From: Oricola nitratireducens
GTDB lineage: Bacteria; Pseudomonadota; Alphaproteobacteria; Rhizobiales; Rhizobiaceae
DNA length: 64,000 nucleotides
Reading direction: 5' to 3'
Assembly: GCF_014904745.1 (NCBI RefSeq)
Contig: NZ_JACZCS010000014.1
Coordinates: 62,001-126,000 of the forward strand
In this document: piece by piece, positions 8,549 through 16,849 of the stretch
Numbering within the stretch: position 1 is the stretch's first letter
How the letters are laid out: each line of letters starts with the position of its first letter
Program-made: the position numbers and the translations under genes
The notes under the pieces: model-generated
Database searches by the model: none
What the model was told of the DNA's origin: nothing
Seen by the model: the letters and a program-made list of their open reading frames with translations, nothing else

Positions 8549-9250
8549 TCAGCCTGTGCGCTGGCCGAACAGGACTTTCTTGGCTTGCTGGTCATTGGCG
8601 ATGTTGCGGCGGTGCTCCTCACCGACCTGCAGCCCCGCATCGACCGCCGGGCGCGCCAGCATGGTCTCGAACCAGCGCTTCAGGTTCGGGAAGTCGTCGA
8701 GGTCCTGGCCCTGGTTTTTGTAGGGCTTGACCCAGCCGATGCAGGCCATGTCGGCGATCGAATAGTCGCCAGCGAGAAATTCCCGGTCGGCGAGGCGCTT
8801 GTTCATGACGCCGTAGAGCCGGTTTACCTCGTTGGTGTAGCGGTCATAGGCATAATCGATCTTCTCCGGCGCATACTGGCGGAAATGATGCGCCTGGCCG
8901 GCCATCGGGCCGAGCCCGCCCACCTGCCAGAACAGCCACTCATCGACCTCGACGCGCTTGCGTTCGTCGGCGGGATAGAACTTGCCGAACTTGCGGCCGA
9001 GATATTGCAGAATGGCGCCGCTTTCGAAGACCGAGATCGGTTCGCCGCCGGGCCCTTCCGGATCGACGATCGCGGGCATGCGATTGTTCGGCGAAATCGC
9101 CAGAAAGGACGGCTCGAACTGCTCGCCCTTGCCGATATTGACGTATTTGATCTCGTAGGGAACGCCGAGTTCCTCCAGCATGATGCTGATTTTCCATCCG
9201 TTCGGCGTCGGCCAGTAATAGAGCGCGATGGGCTTCGTCTGTTCGGTCAT
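8549..9250 (-). CDS. Glutathione S-transferase, nu-class disulfide-bond oxidoreductase (YfcG/YghU-like)
   Basis: A 233-residue GST. The thioredoxin-fold half (about 8-95) holds YYWPTPNGWKISIMLEELG and the nu-class signature ISPNNRMPAIVDP with SVFESGAILQYL; the helical half runs to the C-terminus. Nu-class GSTs such as YfcG and YghU reduce disulfides and peroxides with glutathione through a Thr/Asn rather than a Tyr/Cys active site, which suits the TPNGWK segment. Cytoplasmic. It is divergent from the LysR gene at 9528, the usual arrangement for a regulator and its target. Confidence 0.88.
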   Translation of the reverse strand: MTEQTKPIALYYWPTPNGWKISIMLEELGVPYEIKYVNIGKGEQFEPSFLAISPNNRMPAIVDPEGPGGEPISVFESGAILQYLGRKFGKFYPADERKRVEVDEWLFWQVGGLGPMAGQAHHFRQYAPEKIDYAYDRYTNEVNRLYGVMNKRLADREFLAGDYSIADMACIGWVKPYKNQGQDLDDFPNLKRWFETMLARPAVDAGLQVGEEHRRNIANDQQAKKVLFGQRTG

Positions 9251-9527
9251 GAATTCGGTTCTGGAGTTTGTGCGGCCTGACAGCCGGCCCGTTTCGTCGA
9301 TCGGCAAGGGCAACGGTTGCGCGCCCGAATAAAACCTTTGCGGAGCGCCGGCTGTCCCGGACCGGGAGATTTCCGCTTCCATCGCCGAAACGGACGGTGG
9401 CCCGGAGGGGGAGAGGGCGGGCATTTCCTGCCACCGCGCCGTTTCGGCATCATCAAGACTATTGAATTCCAAATGAAAGATAATACCGTCTTGACGCATA
9501 TGAATTATTCTTCAATGGAATGATTGC

Positions 9528-10445
9528 ATGGATATCATCGCCGCATTCAGGACATTCGTGCGGGTCGCGGAGACAGAGAGCTTTTCGGCGGCGGCGCGCG
9601 AGTTCCATGTCGGCCAGCCGGCGGTCTCGAAGCAGATCGCCGCACTGGAGGACTATCTGGGCGAGCGTCTGTTGCAGCGGTCGACCCGCTCGCTCACGCT
9701 GACCGACGAGGGCGTGGAATTCCTCGGCTACGCGCGCGCCGCCATCGAGGCGGTCGACGAAGCGGTGGAACAATCGCGCGGTCGCGAGGGCCACGTGACG
9801 GGCGTATTGCGGATGACGGCAAGCGCGAGCTTTGCCCGCATGCATCTCGTGCCGCGGCTCCGCCTTCTCGGCGCCCGCTATCCGGACCTGCGCATCGACC
9901 TTATCCTGCAGGATTCCATCGTCGACATGGTCGGACAGGGGCTCGACCTGGCGATCCGCTTCGGTGAACCGCAGGAGCCGAACCTGATTGCCCGGCGTCT
10001 CGGCACGATGCGCATGATCGTCATCGCGTCGAAAGCCTATCTCGACCGGTGGGGGCGCCCGCAGAAGCCGGAGGATCTGAAGGACCATAATTGCCTCGTC
10101 TTCGGCGGAATTCCGGAAGGCGACCAGTGGCCGTTCACCGAGGATGGCCAGACGCGGCAGATCGGCGTCAACTGGCGTCTGCGCATGAACAATTCCGACG
10201 CGCTGCGTCAGGCGGTCCTGTCCGGCCTCGGCATCGCAATGATGCCGAGCTGGCTGTTTCCGGACCTGTGGGAGAACGAGACGCTGGAGACGCTTTTCGA
10301 CGATTATGAGAAACCGTCATTTTCGATGCATGCGGTCTATCCGTCGAGGCGCTACACGCCGGCAAAGGTCCGCGCGATGATCGAGTTCCTGCAGCACGAG
10401 ATCAGCCTCGATCCGACGATGACCGGCGGTCTCGGCCTCGTGTGA
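9528..10445 (+). CDS. LysR family transcriptional regulator
   Basis: A 305-residue LTTR: N-terminal winged helix (residues 3-62, FVRVAETESFSAAAREFHVGQPAVSKQIAALE) and a two-lobed substrate-binding domain from about 90 to 290. It belongs to the large CrgA-like subgroup seen beside GST and oxidoreductase genes. It is divergently transcribed from the nu-class GST 277 bases away and probably regulates it. It ends 13 bases from the convergent peroxiredoxin gene. Confidence 0.92.
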   Translation: MDIIAAFRTFVRVAETESFSAAAREFHVGQPAVSKQIAALEDYLGERLLQRSTRSLTLTDEGVEFLGYARAAIEAVDEAVEQSRGREGHVTGVLRMTASASFARMHLVPRLRLLGARYPDLRIDLILQDSIVDMVGQGLDLAIRFGEPQEPNLIARRLGTMRMIVIASKAYLDRWGRPQKPEDLKDHNCLVFGGIPEGDQWPFTEDGQTRQIGVNWRLRMNNSDALRQAVLSGLGIAMMPSWLFPDLWENETLETLFDDYEKPSFSMHAVYPSRRYTPAKVRAMIEFLQHEISLDPTMTGGLGLV

Positions 10446-10458
10446 ATACGGGGCGCGT

Positions 10459-11127
10459 TCAGACGGTTGCGCGTTGCTGCAGCATTTCAAGCATCCGGTC
10501 GCGAATTTCGGCCGGCTCCATGCGCCGGCTCGGATGCGGAAAGGCATTCGCGCAGCAGATAGAGCCGTCCGGACAAACGAGGAAGGTGGCTTCCAGCGGC
10601 AGCGACCAGTCGCCCGATTCATTCAGCTTGGAAAGATCGATACCCGCGCTTTGATAGAGGGCGACCATCTCGTCGATGGTATGGGAGCGGATGCCCATCG
10701 CCTCGATCAGCTTCTGCTCGGGATCGGTCAGGAGCTGATAGCCCAGCATGTTTTTCGATGCCGCCGCGGCCAGCGCCGAATGGTGGCGCGGCGTGATGCC
10801 GACAATGATCACGCCGTGTCCGGCGAGATCGGCGCGGATCTCCTCGACGGCCCGCATCGATGTCGTGCTGTAGGGACACCAGTCGCCGCGGAAAAACAGG
10901 AGAACCGCGGGCTTTCCGGCGATCAGGTCGCGCACCGGCTGCGTCCTGCCGTCGGCGGTGATCAGCGTGACGTCGGGAACCGTCTTCGGACAGTGCAAAA
11001 CCGTCCCCTCCTCGGTGGCGAGGCGCGTCTGGTTTTCCGCCGCCTGCGCGCAAACGGCCGAGATCTTCGGTCCGGCGTTGCGCGCCATTGAATCGCGGAG
11101 GAATTGCAGTCGCTTGTTCAGGGACAT
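10459..11127 (-). CDS. Peroxiredoxin-like (AhpC/TSA family) protein
   Basis: A 222-residue thioredoxin-fold peroxidase-like protein. The peroxidatic Cys84 sits in FRGDWCPYS, the motif of the Prx-like2 group, and SICCANAF near residue 185 has a vicinal Cys pair that might resolve the disulfide. An N-terminal helical extension of about 45 residues precedes the catalytic domain. It would reduce peroxides or organic hydroperoxides in the cytoplasm. GGGAAAG precedes the start. It may share an oxidative-stress theme with the nearby GST, but there is no shared transcript. Confidence 0.85.
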   Translation of the reverse strand: MSLNKRLQFLRDSMARNAGPKISAVCAQAAENQTRLATEEGTVLHCPKTVPDVTLITADGRTQPVRDLIAGKPAVLLFFRGDWCPYSTTSMRAVEEIRADLAGHGVIIVGITPRHHSALAAAASKNMLGYQLLTDPEQKLIEAMGIRSHTIDEMVALYQSAGIDLSKLNESGDWSLPLEATFLVCPDGSICCANAFPHPSRRMEPAEIRDRMLEMLQQRATV

Positions 11128-11164
11128 TGTCTTTCCCGGTTGAAGGCCTTTCCCAGAATAACAA

Positions 11165-11196
11165 GATCGCCGGAGATGTGTACATCCCCGGCGATC
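11165..11196 (-). terminator. Terminator-like hairpin after the small secreted gene
   Basis: Stem GATCGCCGG / CCGGCGATC (11165-11173, 11188-11196) with an inner GATGT/ACATC stem. On the minus strand it is followed by TTGTTATTCT, a moderate T-run, 25 bases after the stop of the small gene. Confidence 0.6.
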
Positions 11197-11220
11197 GGTT
11201 GTTATCCGGAATGCCGGTTC

Positions 11221-11466
11221 TTATTCCGCATAGTTATCGGTGATGCGGGGGCTGTGGAAGAACGACATGCGGTGGTTGGCGGAGGCGCGGTCCGCGGCGC
11301 GGTCGGCGCGCGCGTCCGAGTCACCCTTGCTGATGGCGGCCGTCGCCGAGTAGTCGACCGTGCGGTTCACTTCGGGCTGCGGGTAAACATCGAGACGGCT
11401 CGAGTCGGCATAGGCACCCGCGGTGGCGGACAGCACGACGATGGCAGTAGCGAGAATCGTTTTCAT
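11221..11466 (-). CDS. Small secreted protein of unknown function
   Basis: An 81-residue protein with a clear signal peptide (MKTILATAIVVLSATAGAYA) and a 60-residue mature part rich in Asp, Arg, Ala and Ser with a central ADRAADRASANHR stretch. GAAAGGAAC precedes the ATG. Genes with this layout are common and fast-evolving in rhizobia; I do not recognise a named family. It stands alone with its own hairpin terminator. Confidence 0.75.
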   Translation of the reverse strand: MKTILATAIVVLSATAGAYADSSRLDVYPQPEVNRTVDYSATAAISKGDSDARADRAADRASANHRMSFFHSPRITDNYAE

Positions 11467-11667
11467 AATTTTGTTCCTTTCAAATCTTCGTAAACGATCC
11501 AGCCTTCCGGCTGGCTATCGAAGACCGCGGCGGCCGGTGTCCGGGAGGGAGGTCAGGGAGGAGCCGGCCGCCGCGTCGTTTCGATGACCGTGATATGATT
11601 GATGCCAACAGAATATGGTAGTGAGCCAATATTCATATGTTTCATTCCATTCAGGAATTAATAAACT

Positions 11668-11711
11668 TGAACGGTGGCTGAACGGCTTTCTCAGCGGCGG
11701 TTCAGCCGGAC
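11668..11711 (+). repeat. Array of four 11-bp phased repeats, first copy
   Basis: Four consecutive 11-mers read TGAACGGTGGC, TGAACGGCTTT, CTCAGCGGCGG, TTCAGCCGGAC. The 11-bp step is one helical turn, the spacing used by OmpR/PhoB-family response regulators. The array ends 37 bases before the ATG at 11749. A second array with the same unit order lies at 11931-11974. Confidence 0.75.
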
Positions 11712-11748
11712 GGCGCGATCATGGCGAAAAACCGATGAGGTCCCCGCC

Positions 11749-11916
11749 ATGCTTACCCGCCGCTTCACCGTCGTCTGTCTTGCCGCCGCGCTCGCCGGCG
11801 GCGGTCTTGCCATGCTGATCCAGGAAACCAGCCAGGCGCCTTACCCCTGGAAGGCCGAGGCCGCGCGCGCCTGTCCCTTCGGCGTCAATCCGGATTGCCT
11901 GCGCCTTGTCCGCTGA
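11749..11916 (+). CDS. Tiny secreted or membrane peptide
   Basis: A 55-residue ORF: a basic start (MLTRRF), one hydrophobic segment (about 7-24) that could be a signal peptide or anchor, then a short tail containing CPFGVNPDCLRLVR with two cysteines. GAGG at 11737-11740 is eight bases upstream. No family recognised. Reality is supported by the ribosome site and by the four-repeat array upstream, which it shares with the next small gene. Confidence 0.6.
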   Translation: MLTRRFTVVCLAAALAGGGLAMLIQETSQAPYPWKAEAARACPFGVNPDCLRLVR

Positions 11917-11930
11917 GCGCGCCGGCAACA

Positions 11931-11974
11931 TGAACGCCGTCTGAACGGCGGTCTCAGGGTTGGTTCAGCGCGTG
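11931..11974 (+). repeat. Array of four 11-bp phased repeats, second copy
   Basis: Units TGAACGCCGTC, TGAACGGCGGT, CTCAGGGTTGG, TTCAGCGCGTG in the same order and phase as the array at 11668. It begins 15 bases after the stop of the first tiny gene and ends 38 bases before the ATG of the second, a placement matching the first array within one base. Confidence 0.75.
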
Positions 11975-12012
11975 GCTGTCATTGTCCCTTCAACACCTGA
12001 AGGGAAACGATC

Positions 12013-12186
12013 ATGAAAACCGGCCGCCACACCTACCAGTCTCTCCGCATCCTCGTCCGTGCAGCGGCGCTTGCCATCTTCATGATCGGCCCGCTGGCCG
12101 GTTTCGCCGCCGCCCAGGACAACACGGCGCGCAAGCTTTCGGGCGCCGGTTTCGTCCTCTATGTTTCAATCCTGCGCAACGCGTGA
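12013..12186 (+). CDS. Tiny secreted or membrane peptide
   Basis: A 57-residue ORF starting MKTGRHTYQSLRILVRA, with a hydrophobic stretch (about 17-33, ALAIFMIGPLAGFAAA) that looks like a signal peptide cleaved before QDNTARK, and a tail of about 23 residues. AGGGAA precedes the ATG. It is too short to assign to a family. The upstream repeat array points to a shared regulator with the 55-residue gene at 11749. Confidence 0.6.
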   Translation: MKTGRHTYQSLRILVRAAALAIFMIGPLAGFAAAQDNTARKLSGAGFVLYVSILRNA

Positions 12187-12265
12187 TCGTCACAGCCGCT
12201 TTACGGCGACCGGATATCTGCCTAGCCTCGGAAACGAGACGAAATCCGAAACGGGGGACCGACGA

Positions 12266-12910
12266 ATGGACGAGAAGATCTGGTTCTATGCCAGCCAGGG
12301 CGAACAAAAGGGCCCGATCGACGCGGCAGAACTCGACATGCTGATCGGAACCGACACCATCGGCCCCGATACGCTGATCTGGCGCGACGGCATGACCGAC
12401 TGGCAGCCCGCCGCCGCCGCCCTGCCCGACGAACTCATGCCCTCGGCCTGGTCGAGGCCCGCCACGCCGCCGCCCCCGCCACCATCGCCCGCGCGCGACA
12501 TGACCGCCCCCGCCAACACGGCGCAGGCCGGAAATCAGGCCTCGCCGGAGCACCCGACGCAAATGATGGATGCGGTCAGGACCTGCTTCAACAAATACGC
12601 CTCGTTTCGCGGTCGTGCGCGGCGTCCGGAGTTCTGGTATTTCGCGCTGTTCAATTTCATCGCCCAGCTGGTTCTGGGCCTTGTTGACAGCATGGTGTTC
12701 GGGCTGGGCGACGTCTCGCCGCTCAGCAATCTCTACGGGCTCGCCGTGCTGGTGCCGTCGCTTGCCGTCGGCGCGCGCCGTCTGCACGATACCGGCCGGT
12801 CTGGCTGGTGGCAGTTGCTCGTCCTCATCCCGCTCATCGGCATCATCGTGCTGATCGTCTGGTGGGCGAGCCGCGGCAACGAAGGCGAGAACGAGTTCGG
12901 GCCGGCATAA
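12266..12910 (+). CDS. GYF_2 and DUF805 domain membrane protein
   Basis: A 214-residue protein with an N-terminal GYF_2-like domain (WFYASQGEQKGPIDAAEL, about 4-60), a proline-rich linker (PPPPPPSP near residue 72) and a C-terminal DUF805 integral-membrane domain (about 100-205) with RARRPEFWYF, ARRLHDTGRSGWW and the terminal EGENEFG. Domain order is common in Proteobacteria. GYF_2 domains bind proline-rich ligands; DUF805 function is unknown. The ATG at 12266 follows a GGGGGAC ribosome site. Confidence 0.9.
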   Translation: MDEKIWFYASQGEQKGPIDAAELDMLIGTDTIGPDTLIWRDGMTDWQPAAAALPDELMPSAWSRPATPPPPPPSPARDMTAPANTAQAGNQASPEHPTQMMDAVRTCFNKYASFRGRARRPEFWYFALFNFIAQLVLGLVDSMVFGLGDVSPLSNLYGLAVLVPSLAVGARRLHDTGRSGWWQLLVLIPLIGIIVLIVWWASRGNEGENEFGPA

Positions 12911-12978
12911 GCCGGCTGCCGCAGGGGAAATAGAACAAACGCCATTTTCCTGTAGTCATTTCGCGTCTATATAACGCC

Positions 12979-14499
12979 ATGACTATACAGACACTGGAAA
13001 CACTGCCGCAAAACCCCGTCTCCAGCGCCGGCTGCGACCTGCCGCCGGCCTTCGAGACGCAATCCTTCACCGACGCCAGGCAAGCCGTCGCGGCCCTGAA
13101 AGCGCTCTACGAGCGCAATACCGGCTGGCTGCGCGAGCATTTCGAGGCCATCAGCCGCGGCGATACGCCGGGCAACCGGGTGCGCGCCTTCTACCCGCAG
13201 CTCGAATTCGAGACCGAAAGCTACAGCCACGTCGATTCGCGGCTCGCCTACGGCCATGTCGTCGCGCCGGGGCGCTATACCGGCACGATCTCGCGGCCGG
13301 ACCTGTTCGCGGATTATCTTGAAACGCAGATCGCGCTGATCATGCGCAATCACGGCGTGCCGGTGAAGGTCGGCGAGTCGGACACGCCGATCCCGCTGCA
13401 TTTCGCGTTCCTGGAAGGCACCTATATCGAGCAGGCCAATGCGGACGCGTTGATGCGGCCGCTGCGCGATACCTTCGACGTGCCGGATCTCAACACCACC
13501 AATGACGACATCGTCAACGGCAATTTCGAGCCTGAGCCGGGCCATCCGCTGCCGCTGGCGCCGTTCACCGCGCAGCGCGTCGATTACTCGCTGCACCGCC
13601 TCGCCCACTACACGGCGACCAGCCCGTCACATTTCCAGAATTTCGTGCTGTTCACCAACTACCAGTTCTATATCGACGAATTCTGCCAGTATGCGCGCGA
13701 CATCGTCGCGAAAGGCGAAGGCGGCTACACCGCCTTCGTGGAGCCGGGCAATCTCGCCACGCCTTCGGGCGAGAAATCCCCCGCCTCCGGCGTCGTCCCG
13801 GCGCGGCTGCCGCAGATGCCCGCCTACCACCTGATGAAGGACGACCGCACCGGCATCACCATGGTCAATATCGGCGTCGGCCCGTCCAACGCCAAGACGA
13901 TCACCGACCACATCGCCGTGCTGCGCCCGCATGCCTGGCTGATGCTCGGCCACTGCGCCGGCCTGCGCAACTCGCAGAACCTCGGCGATTACGTTCTCGC
14001 CCACGCCTATGTGCGCGAGGACAATGTCCTCAACGACGACCTGCCGCTCTCCGTGCCGGTGCCGCCGCTGGCCGAGGTGCAGGTGGCGCTGGAACAGGCG
14101 GTCGCGGAAGTGACCGGCTATACCGGCTACGAACTGAAGAAGATCATGCGCACCGGCACGGTCGCCACGATCGACAATCGCAACTGGGAACTGCGCGAAC
14201 AGCGCGGGCCGGTGCGCCGGCTCTCCCAGTCAAGGGCCATCGCGCTCGACATGGAATCGGCGACCATCGCCGCCAACGGCTTCCGCTTCCGGGTGCCCTA
14301 CGGCACGCTTCTGTGCGTCTCCGACAAGCCGCTGCACGGCGAATTGAAGCTGCCCGGCATGGCGACCGACTTCTACAAGCGGCAGGTCTCGCAGCACCTG
14401 ATCATCGGCATCAAGGCGATGGAGAAACTGGCGCAGATGCCGCCGGAACGGTTGCATTCACGCAAACTGCGCTCATTCAACGAGACGGCGTTCCAGTAA
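12979..14499 (+). CDS. amn: AMP nucleosidase
   Basis: A 506-residue enzyme that cleaves AMP to adenine and ribose 5-phosphate, tuning adenylate pools. The N-terminal regulatory half (about 20-190) contains LEFETESYSHVDSRLAYGHV; the C-terminal nucleoside-phosphorylase-like half contains VNIGVGPSNAKTITDH, LMLGHCAGLR and the base-binding DMESATIAANGFR. Length matches the proteobacterial Amn family (about 480-500). A cytoplasmic single gene with its own promoter region (TATATAACGCC just upstream). Confidence 0.95.
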   Translation: MTIQTLETLPQNPVSSAGCDLPPAFETQSFTDARQAVAALKALYERNTGWLREHFEAISRGDTPGNRVRAFYPQLEFETESYSHVDSRLAYGHVVAPGRYTGTISRPDLFADYLETQIALIMRNHGVPVKVGESDTPIPLHFAFLEGTYIEQANADALMRPLRDTFDVPDLNTTNDDIVNGNFEPEPGHPLPLAPFTAQRVDYSLHRLAHYTATSPSHFQNFVLFTNYQFYIDEFCQYARDIVAKGEGGYTAFVEPGNLATPSGEKSPASGVVPARLPQMPAYHLMKDDRTGITMVNIGVGPSNAKTITDHIAVLRPHAWLMLGHCAGLRNSQNLGDYVLAHAYVREDNVLNDDLPLSVPVPPLAEVQVALEQAVAEVTGYTGYELKKIMRTGTVATIDNRNWELREQRGPVRRLSQSRAIALDMESATIAANGFRFRVPYGTLLCVSDKPLHGELKLPGMATDFYKRQVSQHLIIGIKAMEKLAQMPPERLHSRKLRSFNETAFQ

Positions 14500-14512
14500 C
14501 GCCGTCCACCGA

Positions 14513-15229
14513 TCACGAGGGTTTTATCCAGCCGAGCGTCGCGCCGAACAGGTCCATGTGGCGCTGCCAGACCTTGTCTCCGAACACTTTCGAGCCGATG
14601 AAGAAGGCCAGACCGCGCACGTCGGCCTTGGCCTTTTCCACCTTGTCGTGGAATTCGCCGAGGGAACCGGTGTCGCCCGCCTCCAGCCGGCGGCCTGTTT
14701 CCTCATGTGCCCTGACCACCTCTGCGCGAATCTCGCCGATCAGCCTTTCGGCGGCGGCTGCCTGGCTCGGATCGACGGACATCGGATGCTTCGGCAGGTC
14801 GTAGACCAGCGCGCCCTTCTCCGTTACGGGAAGCAACATCGTGTTCCACGGGCCGATCGGGAATGTTTCCAGCGTCTTGAGAAGGAAATCGCCGTGCTGG
14901 CCTTGCCAAACTGGCCACGGAATCATTGCCCAGGGCGAGACCTCGTGCGGAAGTTGCGAATTCACCTTGGCGATGAAACGCTTTTCATCCTCGTAAAGAC
15001 GGTCGTGACGCGCCTGCAACTGATTACTGCCCGGAATGACATTGGACGGGTCGTCCGGCGTCACGCCGATCTCGCGCAGAAACTCGCCCTGCGGCCCGTC
15101 CCAGACTTCTTTCGGGATGACGCGCCTGACGCCGTCCGGATCCGGACCGGGATGCGGCGGAACGGCTGCGCCCTGCCCTGATCCCGTGCCCTGCCTGCGG
15201 CCGAAAGCCGCCTGTCTTTTTCCAAACAT
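14513..15229 (-). CDS. Conserved hypothetical protein
   Basis: A 238-residue soluble protein with a strong ribosome site (AAGGAGG) eight bases before the ATG. It opens with a basic low-complexity stretch (MFGKRQAAFGRRQG), has Trp-rich middle segments (PWAMIPWPVWQGQHGDFL) and ends in a helical region (LIGEIRAEVVRAHEETGRRLE). No signal peptide or membrane segment is evident and I do not recognise a family. It is convergent with amn and divergent from the MFS gene. Confidence 0.7.
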   Translation of the reverse strand: MFGKRQAAFGRRQGTGSGQGAAVPPHPGPDPDGVRRVIPKEVWDGPQGEFLREIGVTPDDPSNVIPGSNQLQARHDRLYEDEKRFIAKVNSQLPHEVSPWAMIPWPVWQGQHGDFLLKTLETFPIGPWNTMLLPVTEKGALVYDLPKHPMSVDPSQAAAAERLIGEIRAEVVRAHEETGRRLEAGDTGSLGEFHDKVEKAKADVRGLAFFIGSKVFGDKVWQRHMDLFGATLGWIKPS

Positions 15230-15325
15230 TTTCCGCCTCCTTGAAAAGCGGAATCACCGTCCCTCACAACAGTAAACATCACCTTGCAATCAAAGGTTGC
15301 ACCCAGTCACGGTTAACCGGATATT

Positions 15326-15412
15326 GACGCCGCCGGGGAGGCAGCCTCCCCGCGTCAGAAAATCGCCAGGACATGCCGGCAACCGATTGAAGCCGGGGTT
15401 TATGCACCCGGC
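15326..15412 (+). other. Two consecutive hairpins in the leader of the MFS gene
   Basis: First hairpin: GGGGAGGC-A-GCCTCCCC (15335-15351) extended by GACGC/GCGTC with a four-base bulge. Second: GCCGGG (15392-15397) with CCCGGC (15407-15412). Neither is followed by a T-run on the plus strand. They could be a structured leader or simply intergenic palindromes. Confidence 0.4.
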
Positions 15413-15485
15413 CCTTCCGGTCTGGATAGCGAAGCATTTTCGCAATAGGCTTCCCACCGACCTCGATTCCGAACCGGACCCGTCC

Positions 15486-16766
15486 ATGCCCTTCCTGCCC
15501 CGCGCCGTCTATCCGCTGATGATCGGCTCCGCCCTGCTGATGTTCGCGGGCGGCGTCAACGGGCTGATCCTGCCCGTGCGCGGATCACAGGAAGGCTTTT
15601 CCTCATTCTCGCTCGGCCTGCTCGGCACTGGCTGGGCGATCGGCTACATCCTCGGCTGCCTGATGATGCCGCGCACGGTGGCGCGCGTCGGCCATATCCG
15701 CGCCTTCGGCGCGATGACCGCGCTTGCCGTCATCTCGGTACTGGCCTCGCTGCTGGTCATCGAGGCCTGGGCGTGGATCCCGCTGCGCGGCGTCGCGGGC
15801 TTTGCCTTCGCGGGCGCGGCGATGATCGTCGAGAGCTGGCTCAACGAGCGCGCCGAGGCCGCCTCGCGCGGCCGCGTCTTCGGCCTCTACACCATGGTCA
15901 ACCTGGCGGCGACGACGCTCGGCCAGATGGCGCTGACGACCGGCGAGACCTCGACGCACCTGTTCTTCGTCGTCGCCGCGATCTTCTATGCGCTGGCGCT
16001 CTTGCCGAGCGGGCTTTACGCCAGCCACGCGCCCAATCCGCTGGTCGGCGCCTCGCTCGACCTGAAGACGCTGTGGCGCAATTCGCCGGTCGCCGTCGCC
16101 TCGGTGGTGCTGATCGGCATCTCCAACTCCTCCTTCGGCACACTCGGCGCGGTCTATGGCGAACAGATCGATCTCAGCGTCAGCGCGATCGCCCTGTTCA
16201 TGAGCCTGTCAATCCTCGCCGGCGCGGGCGCCCAGGTGCCGATCGGCTATTATTCCGACCGCATGGACCGCCGCGTCGTCCTCGTCGCGATCGCCGCGGT
16301 GGCGCTTGCCGTCGACATCTTCCTCGCCGCCGTCCAGCCCACCTCGCCCACGGTCGTGCTCGCGGCCGCCGCCCTGTTCGGCGCCTGCATCTACTCGATG
16401 TATCCGGTTGTCGTCGCGCATGCGAACGACCACGCGCCTGACAACTACTTCCTGCGCACCTCCGGCGGATTGCTGCTGCTCTACGGCGTCGGATCGATCG
16501 CCGGACCGCTGATCGCCGGCGTGACCATGTCGGCGACCGGCCCGTCCGGCCTGTTCATCGCCATCGCCGGCGCGCATCTGACCCTGATCGCCTACGCGCT
16601 GTGGCGCATCCGCCAGCGCGTCGCGCCGCCGCAGAAAGCCGACTTCGTGCCCGCCCATCCGGCGCGCATGTCGACGACGGAGACCGCGTCGCTCGATCCG
16701 CGCGCCGAGGAACAGGAAATCGAGCAGGAGCGCGTCGAGGAACTGCCGGAAGACGAGAACGGCTAG
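15486..16766 (+). CDS. MFS transporter, YcaD-like
   Basis: A 426-residue twelve-helix major facilitator, beginning [20 protein letters not shown]. The loop 2-3 motif is degenerate; loop 8-9 keeps DRMDRRVV. The helix preceding the central loop reads [22 protein letters not shown], typical of the YcaD/putative sugar-exporter subgroup. A cytoplasmic tail of about 50 residues contains [12 protein letters not shown]. It is a paralogue of the protein at 53587, which shares the VESW-NE-K/R-RG motif and the LDPRA tail. Substrate unknown. The ATG at 15486 starts the first membrane helix; the frame upstream is not credible. Confidence 0.9.
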   Translation: MPFLPRAVYPLMIGSALLMFAGGVNGLILPVRGSQEGFSSFSLGLLGTGWAIGYILGCLMMPRTVARVGHIRAFGAMTALAVISVLASLLVIEAWAWIPLRGVAGFAFAGAAMIVESWLNERAEAASRGRVFGLYTMVNLAATTLGQMALTTGETSTHLFFVVAAIFYALALLPSGLYASHAPNPLVGASLDLKTLWRNSPVAVASVVLIGISNSSFGTLGAVYGEQIDLSVSAIALFMSLSILAGAGAQVPIGYYSDRMDRRVVLVAIAAVALAVDIFLAAVQPTSPTVVLAAAALFGACIYSMYPVVVAHANDHAPDNYFLRTSGGLLLLYGVGSIAGPLIAGVTMSATGPSGLFIAIAGAHLTLIAYALWRIRQRVAPPQKADFVPAHPARMSTTETASLDPRAEEQEIEQERVEELPEDENG

Positions 16767-16849
16767 CAAATCGTCACGGCGCGGCGGGATTGTCGCAGAA
16801 CCGGCGCAATTTCCGGACGACAATCCGCCCGGCCAAGGGAGACGTTTCG

